Below, one piece after another: positions 43,953-52,741 of a stretch of DNA of 63,818 bases; the stretch's first letter is position 1, and every line of letters begins with the position of its first letter. The stretch covers positions 1 to 63,818 of the forward strand of contig QJWJ01000111.1 in the NCBI GenBank assembly GCA_003235365.1, in the 5' to 3' direction. Below the pieces are notes generated by a model. That model ran no database searches. It was not told where the DNA came from and saw only the letters and a list, made by a program, of their open reading frames with translations. The DNA is from Deltaproteobacteria bacterium. GTDB lineage: Bacteria; Myxococcota_A; Polyangia; Polyangiales; Polyangiaceae. Made by a program: the position numbers and the translations under genes.

Positions 43953-44852
43953 TCAGCGCGGTTTGGGCGGCGCTTGTCCGGATCGAGCGAAACAGGCAGC
44001 GCGGATGCCATCGACGTAAACCGAGTTCGGGTAGCGCGCCAAGAAGCGTTTGGCAACACTCATCGCTTCGGGATCGGAGGCTCGACACAGGGCCAACGCA
44101 CGCACCGCAGCTCGGTCTTCGCCGAATTGGCCCTTCGCCGAGTCCTTGCGATCGTCGAGGATCTTCAACGCGCGCCGGTTGTCTCCAGACGAGAGCGCGC
44201 CTTGAGCCTTCTGAATGCGCTTCAACTCTCCGTCGAAATTGTCGACGTTTCGCGAAGGTTGGACGTCCACTCGGCGCGGCGCGTCGTTCACGGAATCCTC
44301 GCGAGGCCCGGGTACTCGGGCGGACGGTTGCTCTTCGGTATCAAGCACTGGCACGACCGGCGCTTCGGTCACCCTGGACGGCACTGCAGGCAGCTGGTCA
44401 CTGGGGCGGGTGTCGACGACTCGTTGGGCGCTGCTCGTCGTGGGCGTATCGGAAGCGCTCCAAAGGTACACACCGCCGACGCTCCCGCTCGCGACCAATG
44501 CCACGCCCGCGATCAGTTTCGCGAGGGTACCGCCAGTTGCGGCTGCGGCACCGAGCGCGCCGCTGCCGGTCGCTACCACGCCGCCCGCGGCGCCGCCGCC
44601 CGCCACCCCCGCGCCACCCGTTGCGGCGCCGGCTGCAGCGCTGCCAGTGCCGGCGGCGGCTGCCCCCGAATTGGCAGCCGTCGTCGATGCGGTCGTACTC
44701 GAGCCGAGCGCCCCCGCCAACGGAGGCAACGACGCCGAGAGCCCCAACGACACGCTCAGTCGTTGCCACGTCGCCGCTTCGGCGTGTTCGTCGCGCTCCA
44801 ACGAAGCACGTTCGAGCGCGATCAGGTTGTCCAAGGACTTCGGCTTCGTCAT
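43953..44852 (-). CDS. Membrane-anchored regulator of sigma module 1 (putative anti-sigma)
   Basis: This is a 299-residue protein with a cytoplasmic helix (LDNLIALERASLERDEHAE), an Ala/Gly/Thr-rich stretch, and one transmembrane helix (LAKLIAGVALVASGSVGGVYL). The outside domain has tetratricopeptide-like helices (KAQGALSSGDNRRALKILDD, AALCRAS). It overlaps the sigma gene by four bases, the usual place for an anti-sigma factor, although no zinc-type motif is present. A paralogue occurs at 53866-54951. Confidence 0.72.
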   Translation of the reverse strand: MTKPKSLDNLIALERASLERDEHAEAATWQRLSVSLGLSASLPPLAGALGSSTTASTTAANSGAAAAGTGSAAAGAATGGAGVAGGGAAGGVVATGSGALGAAAATGGTLAKLIAGVALVASGSVGGVYLWSASDTPTTSSAQRVVDTRPSDQLPAVPSRVTEAPVVPVLDTEEQPSARVPGPREDSVNDAPRRVDVQPSRNVDNFDGELKRIQKAQGALSSGDNRRALKILDDRKDSAKGQFGEDRAAVRALALCRASDPEAMSVAKRFLARYPNSVYVDGIRAACFARSGQAPPKPR

Positions 44853-45445
44853 GGAACGTCTCCGATTTCGTGAAGAGCCTTCTCGAGCCGTTCACGCGCG
44901 AGCCGCAGTCGAGAGTAGACGGTGGGCACTTTCAGGCCCAGCGTCTGCGCGATCTCCGGCGCCGTCATCTGTTCCAGCTCGGCCATCACGAACACCACGC
45001 GTTTCTCCTCGTCGAGGGCTTCCAGCAACCGATGGAGCAACTGTGCCGCGTCGCTGAGCACCTCTGGGTTACTGAGGCCGCTCGGCGGCTCTCGAACGTC
45101 GTCGAGCGGTTCTTGCCGTGCCGCGGCGCGCCCGTGGTCTCGCCGGATGCCTCGGGCGACGTTGTACACGATTGCGAACAGCCACGTCTTGATCGAGGAG
45201 CGCCCCTCGAACTCCCCCAGCCGTTCCGCGACGACGATGAACGCGTCGTGAACGGCATCGTCGAGGGCATGTTGGGGGACGCCGAGTCGCAACAGGTTGC
45301 GCCACACGAACTGATTGTGCTCGCGGTAGAGCCCTTCGAGCGCCGTCGCATCGACGCGAACGCGCAGTCGGGGGCCTGATGCCGACGGGGCCAGTTCCGC
45401 GTCGGCGCTTCGGGGGGTGGAAGTGAGTCGTTGCACACCGGTCAT
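44849..45445 (-). CDS. ECF sigma factor (sigma module 1)
   Basis: This is a 198-residue protein with sigma region 2 (LDDAVHDAFIVVAERL, SIKTWLFAIVYNVARGI) and region 4 (MTAPEIAQTLGLKVPTV, then YSRLRLARERLEKAL). No other domain is present. I use the ATG at 45445, where region 2 begins soon after a variable leader. It is followed by its putative membrane regulator with a four-base overlap. It would direct RNA polymerase to envelope-linked promoters in response to signals from that regulator. Confidence 0.9.
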   Translation of the reverse strand: MTGVQRLTSTPRSADAELAPSASGPRLRVRVDATALEGLYREHNQFVWRNLLRLGVPQHALDDAVHDAFIVVAERLGEFEGRSSIKTWLFAIVYNVARGIRRDHGRAAARQEPLDDVREPPSGLSNPEVLSDAAQLLHRLLEALDEEKRVVFVMAELEQMTAPEIAQTLGLKVPTVYSRLRLARERLEKALHEIGDVP

Positions 45446-45630
45446 TGGTGCCGCGTGCCTCCACAATCCATCACGCCCCCAGTATTACCCTGAATGTCTC
45501 GTCGCGCGCATCGCGCACGGATCACACGGTCCCGGCAAGCGAATCCTGTGGGATTTCTTCGATATGGCTACGAGCCCCCGGTCCGAACGGCTCCCGATCT
45601 GGAGCAACTGTCCGACCTCTGCGTTCCCCA

Positions 45631-46746
45631 TCATGGAGAAAATGCCCACCCCACTCCGACTTGGGCTCGACCTCCGAGGCGACTGGCGACGTGGATCGGG
45701 CCGTAGTCCTCGATGACGTAGCGGGCTCGCCGCAGTGGTGTCAACGCCCCCACCTGAACGACGGCTTCGAGCCCCGAACCCAGTCGCAGCGTCACGCGGC
45801 TGTTCACCGTCGCCGCGATCCACATCGAGCGCGACGAGCGAGTCGCGTCCAGGCCCGTGGCTGTCGCTTGGAGCATGCCCATTTCCAGTCCCACGCCGAC
45901 GACTCCCCACTGCAGCGGACCCCGACCGACTTGAATTCCTGCCTGAAGCCCGCCTCCCCACAGACCGAGGTTGGCCTCCGCGTCGTTCAGATCGGCGAAC
46001 GCGTAGCGTTGATCGGCCCAATAGGAGCCGTAAACCTCACCCCATAACCGTGACCCGCGGAGCACGACGCCCAACGACGCCCCCAGTCCGGCTCGGGGCA
46101 GGGGCCCCGCCTGTCCCGCGAGAGCGGCACCCAGTTGCAGCGTGAGCGGGCCGCTGGACTCACTCGCGGGCGCCGTGGGTGATGGCCTGGTGTCCACCAT
46201 GGCGGGGCGCGGTGCTGGTTGCGGGACCGCGGATTCGTCCGTCTGCGTCTCGGGTGTTGGCGGCGCGTCGTTCCCCGGTGCCTCCTCTGCCGGTGGTGCT
46301 TCCGAGTCGCCGTCCAGCTCGACGCGTTCGATCGACGTCGGATCGAGGGCAATGGCGATGATGACGCTGGCTGCCTTCGCCAACGATTCGCAATCGGCGT
46401 GCTCCATCTCGCGCGACCGGCGCGCATCGCCGGTGAAGGTACGGATTTCGAGTTGATACCCCATTGATTCGCGCCGCACGCGAGCTTCGACGCGTTCGAC
46501 TTGGGTCGGCACCGTCGCCAGTGGGCGTCCCAGGTGCCGTTCGACCCAGCCGAGTACGCTCGCTCGCGTCGGGCATTGCTGTGGGGCTTCCCATTCGAAG
46601 ACCGGCGCAGCGGGCGGCGTCTCCAGGTTTGCGGGACGGCTCGTTTGTGCTGTCCCCGTCGCGGCACACAGCGCAGTGAAGCAACACGCACCGGCACTCA
46701 CCGCATGTCGCAGAGCCTGCGACGGAGGTGCGAAGGACCGGAACAT
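45631..46746 (-). CDS. Exported beta-rich protein of sigma module 1
   Basis: A signal peptide (HAVSAGACCFTALCAATGTAQ) is followed by an N-terminal domain with WEAPQQCPTRASVLGWVERH and ADCESLAKAASVIIAIAL, then a Pro/Glu linker. The C-terminal part is strand-rich and could form an outer-membrane barrel (LWGEVYGSYWADQRYAF, GGLQAGIQVGRGPLQWG, and aromatic C-terminal end FSP). The protein at 55760-56920 shares this plan. It lies upstream of the sigma gene and may be its sensor or target. Confidence 0.7.
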   Translation of the reverse strand: MFRSFAPPSQALRHAVSAGACCFTALCAATGTAQTSRPANLETPPAAPVFEWEAPQQCPTRASVLGWVERHLGRPLATVPTQVERVEARVRRESMGYQLEIRTFTGDARRSREMEHADCESLAKAASVIIAIALDPTSIERVELDGDSEAPPAEEAPGNDAPPTPETQTDESAVPQPAPRPAMVDTRPSPTAPASESSGPLTLQLGAALAGQAGPLPRAGLGASLGVVLRGSRLWGEVYGSYWADQRYAFADLNDAEANLGLWGGGLQAGIQVGRGPLQWGVVGVGLEMGMLQATATGLDATRSSRSMWIAATVNSRVTLRLGSGLEAVVQVGALTPLRRARYVIEDYGPIHVASRLGGRAQVGVGWAFSP

Positions 46747-47588
46747 TACCCACGCGCATAGCCCATCGTGGCTCTCGCGACTAGTGCTTCGCCAACTCGA
46801 GCGCCCTGCGGGCTCAGCACCTCTGTTTCTCCTGCGGACAGCACTCGTTCGGTCGCGACGGCGAGCGGCGTTTCGACGTGTTGCCGCCAGATGAACGACT
46901 GCCGTGATTCGTTCGGGGCCGTGGCGGTTGGGAAAGGTGCTCCGCGGCCGAGTCGTCCGGCAGAGCGCTGCACAACAGTCTGTTGGCAGAGTCTGTTGGC
47001 AGGGCGACTTGGCCGCTTCGGATGCGGTGCGATCAATCGATGCACGCCGCGTGTCCCGCAGTGCTCGGGGCCTTCCCACTTGGCAGCGTTTCGCAGTCGC
47101 GCTGCAGAGGCTGGCCAGCGGCGTGACGTGGCGTTGACCTCGTTCATGGGGCGGACCTCGTAACCAATTGAGTTTCGGAGGCTTAGGCGCGTCGCGCGGA
47201 GCCTCCCTCGTTCAGTTTGGTTGGGGGTCGAGACGCGTCGAACCGCGGATGGCCGCGTCTCGACCCAGCAAGACCAGGCTCGAGACACGGTGCTGTCAGG
47301 GTAATTTGTCGACTCTAGTGAAACGATTCCGCGGCGATGGCGCGCGCGGGCGCGCGTCGAGTTCTCGATTCGTGTCTCGAGCTCGTCGTTTGGGTAGCCC
47401 TCGCGCGCAGGTCGTCCCACACGCTTTTTGAACCGAACTGCAGCAGTCTGTTGCAAAAGTGAACAGTTCGTTTCGGCCGAGTTCGCTCGGGACGCAACCT
47501 TCGCCGTGGAGAAATACGCGAGGGGGTAGGAGATGAACGCCTAAGTCGCGCTGGTTGCAGCCATGTCTCCAGCGGTGAACGGTCCATC
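46747..47588. other. Intergenic region between divergent genes
   Basis: About 840 bases. It holds the palindrome at 47225-47266 and a tandem GTCTGTTGGCAG pair near 46980. The minus-strand open frame here is rich in Arg, Ser and Thr and starts inside the gap, so I do not call it a gene. Promoters for both neighbours are expected. Confidence 0.45.
47225..47266. repeat. GTCGAGACGCG palindrome, copy 2 of 3
   Basis: GGGTCGAGACGCG at 47225-47237 is mirrored by CGCGTCTCGACCC at 47254-47266, giving 13 perfect pairs around a 16-base loop. Copies are at 14131 and 52191. Unlike them it sits between divergent genes, so termination is not an obvious role here. Confidence 0.7.
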
Positions 47589-48701
47589 ATGACCTCGTCG
47601 GAACGTGGAGCGATTGGGCAGCAGGCCGTCCACCCCAGCCAGTTGCCGAAGCAGACGACAGCGCGTCGAATTGCGCTGTTCACTCGTAGCGCGTTGTCGT
47701 GTCAGCGTGCTGCCCGAACCTTCGATCGAGCTAGATGGCTCTCGCTGGTGTCTCTGTTGAGCGCCTCTAGCGGGCTGGTGGCGTGCGGAGACGCGTTGCC
47801 GCCCTTGCCGCCGTCGGAGATGAACGAACTGTCGAACGAGCCGGCTACGGAACCCGTCACCGAGCAGCCAACGACTGAGATGGACCTCGAGCCCGCGACC
47901 AGTGCGCACGCCAACGCGCTCGAAGCCAGCGAAGACGCTGCGGACGTCGATGAGCAAGAAGCGAACGACGACCCCGAGGAGTTGGACACGACCGAGGAGC
48001 CGCCAGATGATGCCGTAGACGGTGCCGGACTGGGCGCGATCGATACGGATCCGCCGCCAGCGACGACCACCGAAGAGCCGGAAGACGAGCCCCCGGCGAG
48101 TACCGACGATGAGGATCCCGCGCCGTCCGACCCAGTCCCTGTCGAACCGGATCCGCCCGAGATGATGGACGACCCCGTTCCGGAGCCGGAGCCCGAACCC
48201 GAACCGGAAGAGCCCGCGGGACCCATCGGACCCGGTCCCGTCGTCACCCCTCCGACCAGCGGCGGTAACCTGTTGAGCAATCCCGGTTTCGAGGACGGCA
48301 CTACGGGTTGGGAGGCGTGGGGTGGCCAGATCTCCGCGGTCGCGGATCCCGCCCATTCGGGGGGCTTCAGCGGACGAGTCACCGGGCGTACGGAAGACTG
48401 GAATGGCGGCGTGCGCGACATCCTCGCACTGGTCGATGCGGGCAAAACCTATCAGGCGAGTGCCTGGGCCACGACGAGCGGTTCGGGGCAGAAGGTCGCC
48501 TTGACGGTGCAAGCCGTGTGCGGCGGGACCGAGGACTACATCTCTGTCGCATCGTCCAGCGCAAGCTCGGGGACCTGGGCGCAGCTGCGTGGCACGTTCA
48601 CCGTTCCCAGCTGTTCACTGCAGTCGCTGACGCTCTACGTCGAAGGGCCCAGTGCTGGCATCGACCTGTTCATCGACGACATGAGCCTGACCGAGCAGTA
48701 A
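47589..48701 (+). CDS. Secreted lipoprotein with carbohydrate-binding-like domain
   Basis: The protein has a hydrophobic signal (WLSLVSLLSASSGLVAC), then a ~180-residue linker very rich in Glu, Asp, Pro and Thr (for example EPEPEPEPEEPAG). The C-terminal domain (LLSNPGFEDGTTGWEAWGG, GKTYQASAWATTSGSGQKV) and the end FIDDMSLTEQ match a CBM4/9-type jelly roll that binds polysaccharide. The ATG at 47589 leaves an unusually long leader before the signal, so the true start may lie further downstream. Confidence 0.7.
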   Translation: MTSSERGAIGQQAVHPSQLPKQTTARRIALFTRSALSCQRAARTFDRARWLSLVSLLSASSGLVACGDALPPLPPSEMNELSNEPATEPVTEQPTTEMDLEPATSAHANALEASEDAADVDEQEANDDPEELDTTEEPPDDAVDGAGLGAIDTDPPPATTTEEPEDEPPASTDDEDPAPSDPVPVEPDPPEMMDDPVPEPEPEPEPEEPAGPIGPGPVVTPPTSGGNLLSNPGFEDGTTGWEAWGGQISAVADPAHSGGFSGRVTGRTEDWNGGVRDILALVDAGKTYQASAWATTSGSGQKVALTVQAVCGGTEDYISVASSSASSGTWAQLRGTFTVPSCSLQSLTLYVEGPSAGIDLFIDDMSLTEQ

Positions 48702-48729
48702 GCGGTCAGGCCCATCGCCAGCTCGCCCC

Positions 48730-48760
48730 CGAAGAACCGCCCGACGAGCGTGCTCGCCCA
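48730..48760 (+). repeat. Short interspersed repeat, copy 2
   Basis: This is the best match to 1677-1707 (27 of 31). Its right half is also the left arm of the terminator-like hairpin at 48745-48782. Confidence 0.45.
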
Positions 48761-48782
48761 CTGGGCCGTGCGAGCACGCTCG
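48745..48782. terminator. Hairpin between convergent genes
   Basis: CGAGCGTGCTCG at 48745-48756 is the exact inverse of CGAGCACGCTCG at 48771-48782, a 12-base stem. It separates two stops (48701 and 48793) of convergent genes. No U-tract follows on either strand, so termination is probable but not certain. Confidence 0.5.
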
Positions 48783-48792
48783 GGCTCGCTCG

Positions 48793-49908
48793 TCAGAAAT
48801 TCGTCAGCGGCGGCAACTGCACGCTCCACAACCCATCGACGCAGTTGGCGAGGGTCGTGCCCTCGCCGTAGCCGTTGCATTCGTCGAGTGTCTGGTAGCC
48901 GCAAGTGCTGCCTGTGTCGCAGGGAGTGCCGTCCGTGGGCACTTCGGTCGGACACGACCTGAGGTAGTCCGGCGGGAACGATGACTCGATGTTGCGGCAG
49001 TACCAACGCGTCGTTGGAATACCGCTGCTCATCGCTTCTTCGTCCCAGGCGCAGTTGCACCCGCACCAATATGCCGTGGTGTACACGCAGCCGTTTTCGA
49101 ACAGGTATGGGTCGCAGTCGAAGCCGACGCGGGGCGGCTCTTCGGGACAGTTGTTCTGTTCGGCGCATTCCTTGGCGGGAAACACGAGGGTCCACTTCGA
49201 CTCGAAGCACATCCACTGCGACCGGCACGTGGGATCGGGCCCATAGGTACATTGGGTCAGGTCCGAGTCACACGGGTCACCTTCGGTGGGTTCGTCTGCG
49301 GGGCAGACATCGGGGCAATCGCGCTTGGCAAACTGCATGTACCAGGTGTCGTTTTGCCCGCACACCCAGCGACTACGGCAATTGGTTTCGTCGCCGTACT
49401 TGCAGACCAGCTCGTACTCGGGGCAAGGGTCGCCCACCGCGGGTTCGTCTGCGGGGCACACGACGGGGTTGTCGACGGGGTCGTCCATCCAGTCGAGCTG
49501 CCAGCCGTCATCTTCGGGCGTGCCTGAATCGGGAGCTGCGGTGGAGGTTGGGCCGGGGGCAGGGTCGACGGGGGTGCCGGCGTCCATCGTTGGCGTCGGT
49601 GCCGTCGGGGCGGGGGGCGCGACCGTCGTCGTGGCGGAAGTCGTCGGCATGGGCGCTTCGTCGGGATTCGTCGGATCCGGGGCGACGGAGCTCGGCTCCG
49701 GGCTCGACGTCACCGGTTCGGATGAATTCGCAGAAGATGGCCCACCCGCCGAACCTTCATTCGGCATCGTGCCCGTGTCGCCTCCCGCGCCGCTGTGTGT
49801 ATCGGCGACGGACCCGGTCGAACTGTCCGACTCCTTGCAGCCGGTGAATGCCGACAACATCAAGGCGGAGCTCAGGGTGAGCATTGTTGGACGTAGGGTT
49901 CGCATCAT
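48793..49908 (-). CDS. Cys-rich repeat lipoprotein
   Basis: This is a 371-residue protein. A lipoprotein signal (TLSSALMLSAFTGC) is followed by a ~120-residue Pro/Thr/Ser/Ala linker. The C-terminal half contains repeats of about 50 residues with the pattern CPADEPAVGDPC, CKYGDETNC and WVCGQNDTW, then CPADEPTEGDPC and CTYGPDPTC. The family is common in myxobacteria and unassigned. The cysteines are likely disulphide-bonded outside the cell. Confidence 0.72.
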   Translation of the reverse strand: MMRTLRPTMLTLSSALMLSAFTGCKESDSSTGSVADTHSGAGGDTGTMPNEGSAGGPSSANSSEPVTSSPEPSSVAPDPTNPDEAPMPTTSATTTVAPPAPTAPTPTMDAGTPVDPAPGPTSTAAPDSGTPEDDGWQLDWMDDPVDNPVVCPADEPAVGDPCPEYELVCKYGDETNCRSRWVCGQNDTWYMQFAKRDCPDVCPADEPTEGDPCDSDLTQCTYGPDPTCRSQWMCFESKWTLVFPAKECAEQNNCPEEPPRVGFDCDPYLFENGCVYTTAYWCGCNCAWDEEAMSSGIPTTRWYCRNIESSFPPDYLRSCPTEVPTDGTPCDTGSTCGYQTLDECNGYGEGTTLANCVDGLWSVQLPPLTNF

Positions 49909-50126
49909 CTTTGGTGTCCTGACTGTTTAGCCTATTCGACCATCGAGCACAGCGCTTTGTATCGATGCACCCTCGCCGGCAAAAAGCGTATTCAACCAGT
50001 ATACGGAGCGCGAACGTCGGAATCCCTGGCATTTTTGACGTGGTTTGCAGCCGCTGTGCGGATCGAGAGCGACGTTGCTCGAGAAGGGCGCGCGCAGCGG
50101 CACGTCATGGGTTATCTTTCGCGGCA

Positions 50127-52145
50127 ATGACTCGTCTGAGCTGGTCTGCGCGGCTCGGGGCCCAATCGTCCCGAAGCTCATTGGTGAAACACCCCGTTCG
50201 TCGGGGGCTGTGGTCGGTGATGGCCGTTCTGGCAGCGGCGTGCGGCGGAGATAGCGACGACGTCAGCACTTCGCGCAATCCCGACGATGGCAGCCGTGAT
50301 GTGTCCGCCGAGGGAACGGATGGCGCTGACGGCGGCCTCGGCTCGTCGGCAGACGGCTCGCCATCGGCAGCGGGTAGCGACGACCCGAGCGGCGGCGGGC
50401 CCGGTTCGTCGGGCGGCCCCGACGGCAAGGGTGGCACCGACGATCCGAACGATCCCGACTCCCCAGTGGTCTCCGAGGACGATCAAATACTCGTCGACGA
50501 GTCGATCTTGGGCGATGGCGGTGCGTTCGAATGCGAACGGGTCGTCAGTTTGGAGACCGTGCCGCTCAGTGCACCTCCGCCCTTCGACGTGATCATCGTC
50601 GCTGATCATTCCGATAGCCTGTCGTGGTCCAAGCCCGAGCTCATCAACGGGCTCAGCTCGTTGCTCGACAACGTCGTCGGGCACGAAGTGCGTTTCTTCG
50701 TCCTGACTCCGACCCAATACGGCGAATCGAGCGCGCCCGCCGTCAATCGCTACTCCGGAGAAGAGCTGGTCACCTGGCGCGATCCCGTCACGTCTCAGCC
50801 CTACCAGAACGCGATGACTCGCTACGTCGAGCGCTGTACGGCGCCGACCGGTGAGCGCATCGCTTGTCCGGCCATCGGCGACTTGGAGACGACCTACGAA
50901 TACGAGGGGCAGTGGCAGTTCGTGATGCCCGATCCGATCGCCGTCGTGACCGCGGACATGACCGATGCACAGGTCGTCGAACAACAGGAGTTGATCTCGG
51001 AATACATCCTCGCGCTTGGCGGTGGAGCCTCCCAAGTCGAGCAGCCCATGTGCACGCTCAACCGTTACATGTTGCAGCCCAAAGAGGCACTGCCCGAGCA
51101 CGCCGTGTTCCTGGTGATATCCGACGAAGACGACGTGAGTGAACCGCGGGATTGTGTCGGCGAGTACAACTACTACACGATGGCCGTCACGGGGACGTGG
51201 CACGAAGAGGGCTGCGATTCCGATTGCGACCTGTGGCGTTTCTCCGCGTCGCTGTCCGAGGCGTCGCGGTTCATGTCTTATCAGTGCGTCCCGGTCGACG
51301 ACTTCGGCGAAACCTTCCCCGACCAAGCGTCGTGGCACGGTCAAGTGCTCGGCGCGGTCGAGGCTTGCACCGATACGCGGGCCGCGTGCACCAGTGCGCA
51401 GCAAGCGCGTGCGAGTGAGGAGTGCGGGCCAGGCAACATCGTCGAAAACTGCAATACGGATTGCTACGACGACGCCAGGGACCGGTTGTGTGGATTCGAC
51501 ACCAGCGACCCGAACCTCGATGCGTGCACGCAGCCCTTCGACTACGAAGGCGAGAGTTACGCGAACATGATCGACTTCTGCGCCCGTCGCTATGGCGCTG
51601 AAGGCTGGGTGAACTGCGAATCCGTCGGCATGCGCACGGTCCCGGTCAGCTCTCATTCCGGCGGAGGCCACGTTTCCTCGCTCGTCAATGCCGGTGACGT
51701 GCTGGACATGATTCGCGCATTTCAGCTCGAGGCCGATCGCCACTTTGGAGAGGACGGCTACAACGTGGCGGCGATCACCCACGACGAGTCGTTCGACTGT
51801 GAGCTCGCGACGGGGCAGAGCTACGCCAAGACGTTGCGGATGGTCACTGACGGCCCCTCTCACGTCTTTCCGATCTGCGGCTCCTACGCGCCGGCGATCA
51901 GCGAGTTCGACGCGTTTGCTCACGGCCTGCTGCAGACCGAGTATTTGGTGACGTTGGGGAGCAACGAGTCGATTGACACGGTCGCGCTGGTCGACCGCAA
52001 GGGGACCAAACGTGTGCTCGAAGCGTCGCAGTACACCTACGACGAGGACACGTCGATGCTGAAGCTCGACGCGAGCGTGCTTTCTGCGAGCAAAGAGACG
52101 CTCGAAGTGACCCTCGTCGATCCGTGTGTCCCGCGCGCGCGCTGA
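50127..52145 (+). CDS. Secreted lipoprotein with von-Willebrand-A-like domain
   Basis: This is a 672-residue protein. The signal is GLWSVMAVLAAAC, followed by an Asp/Gly/Ser linker. The VWA-like region has FDVIIVADHSDSLSWSKPEL (the DxSxS metal-site loop) and VFLVISDEDDVSEP. Several Cys pairs occur in the second half. Such proteins bind metal-dependent ligands outside the cell. I use the ATG at 50127 because it gives a proper signal; the longer frame begins in low-quality sequence. Confidence 0.75.
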   Translation: MTRLSWSARLGAQSSRSSLVKHPVRRGLWSVMAVLAAACGGDSDDVSTSRNPDDGSRDVSAEGTDGADGGLGSSADGSPSAAGSDDPSGGGPGSSGGPDGKGGTDDPNDPDSPVVSEDDQILVDESILGDGGAFECERVVSLETVPLSAPPPFDVIIVADHSDSLSWSKPELINGLSSLLDNVVGHEVRFFVLTPTQYGESSAPAVNRYSGEELVTWRDPVTSQPYQNAMTRYVERCTAPTGERIACPAIGDLETTYEYEGQWQFVMPDPIAVVTADMTDAQVVEQQELISEYILALGGGASQVEQPMCTLNRYMLQPKEALPEHAVFLVISDEDDVSEPRDCVGEYNYYTMAVTGTWHEEGCDSDCDLWRFSASLSEASRFMSYQCVPVDDFGETFPDQASWHGQVLGAVEACTDTRAACTSAQQARASEECGPGNIVENCNTDCYDDARDRLCGFDTSDPNLDACTQPFDYEGESYANMIDFCARRYGAEGWVNCESVGMRTVPVSSHSGGGHVSSLVNAGDVLDMIRAFQLEADRHFGEDGYNVAAITHDESFDCELATGQSYAKTLRMVTDGPSHVFPICGSYAPAISEFDAFAHGLLQTEYLVTLGSNESIDTVALVDRKGTKRVLEASQYTYDEDTSMLKLDASVLSASKETLEVTLVDPCVPRAR

Positions 52146-52741
52146 GCAGCGACTCAGCCGCCCTGACCATCATTGAGCCCAGGAGGGGGAGGGTCGAGAC
52201 GCGGTGCTCCGCGCCGCGGCGCGTCTCGACCCAGTTCGTCGGCGTCGAAAAGCCGGGGCTGTCCGCGCTGCAGCGGACCACGGCTCGTCGAACGCCAAGC
52301 GCTTGGCAGCGGCGCGCTGGCGCGCCACGTCGAGCAGCTCGGGCACGTCAGCGATGGGCACGAGTTCTTGCACCAGATCGGAGGCGCGTCCGCTGATTGC
52401 CTCGACCAGCGAAAGCGTTCGAAGGCTGCGGCGAGCGCACCTACGCCGAGGCGGAGCTGGTCGCGCTGCAATCGCGGGATCCGGACTTGGGCCCGCCCAT
52501 CGATGCGACGCTCACGCACGGCGGGTCGGGGTGCGTCGCCTCCACGCCCGCCAGCGGTGGCATCGACCCGGAGCGGTGATCGGTCGTGGGCGTCGCCGGG
52601 CACGCGTCGCCCTCAGCTCCCGCGTCGACTGCAAACCGTGTCAGACTGCCGAGCCCAGGAGACGTGTCGACGCCCCAGAGTCCACCCGTCAGCACTGACG
52701 GGTGACAACCGTTGCGTCGACCGTTCGTTTCCAGGGGCGTC
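52146..52741. other. Intergenic region with possible gene remnant
   Basis: About 600 bases. The palindrome at 52191-52232 is near the left end. In the middle, the minus strand reads LVEAISGRASDLVQELVPIA and DVPELLDVARQR (around 52330-52400). This looks protein-like but is cut by frame changes, as for a decayed gene. I cannot name the parent. Confidence 0.35.
52191..52232. repeat. GTCGAGACGCG palindrome, copy 3 of 3
   Basis: GGGTCGAGACGCG at 52191-52203 faces CGCGTCTCGACCC at 52220-52232, giving 13 pairs. It begins 46 bases after the VWA lipoprotein stop. Confidence 0.7.

Noticed and set aside
46747..47456. 236-residue minus-strand frame upstream of sigma module 1
   Set aside because: It is Arg/Ser-rich with no domain, and it spans a palindromic repeat.
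50178..51923. 581-residue minus-strand frame opposite the VWA lipoprotein
   Set aside because: It is antisense to a gene with a signal peptide and VWA motif; its translation has no recognisable domain.
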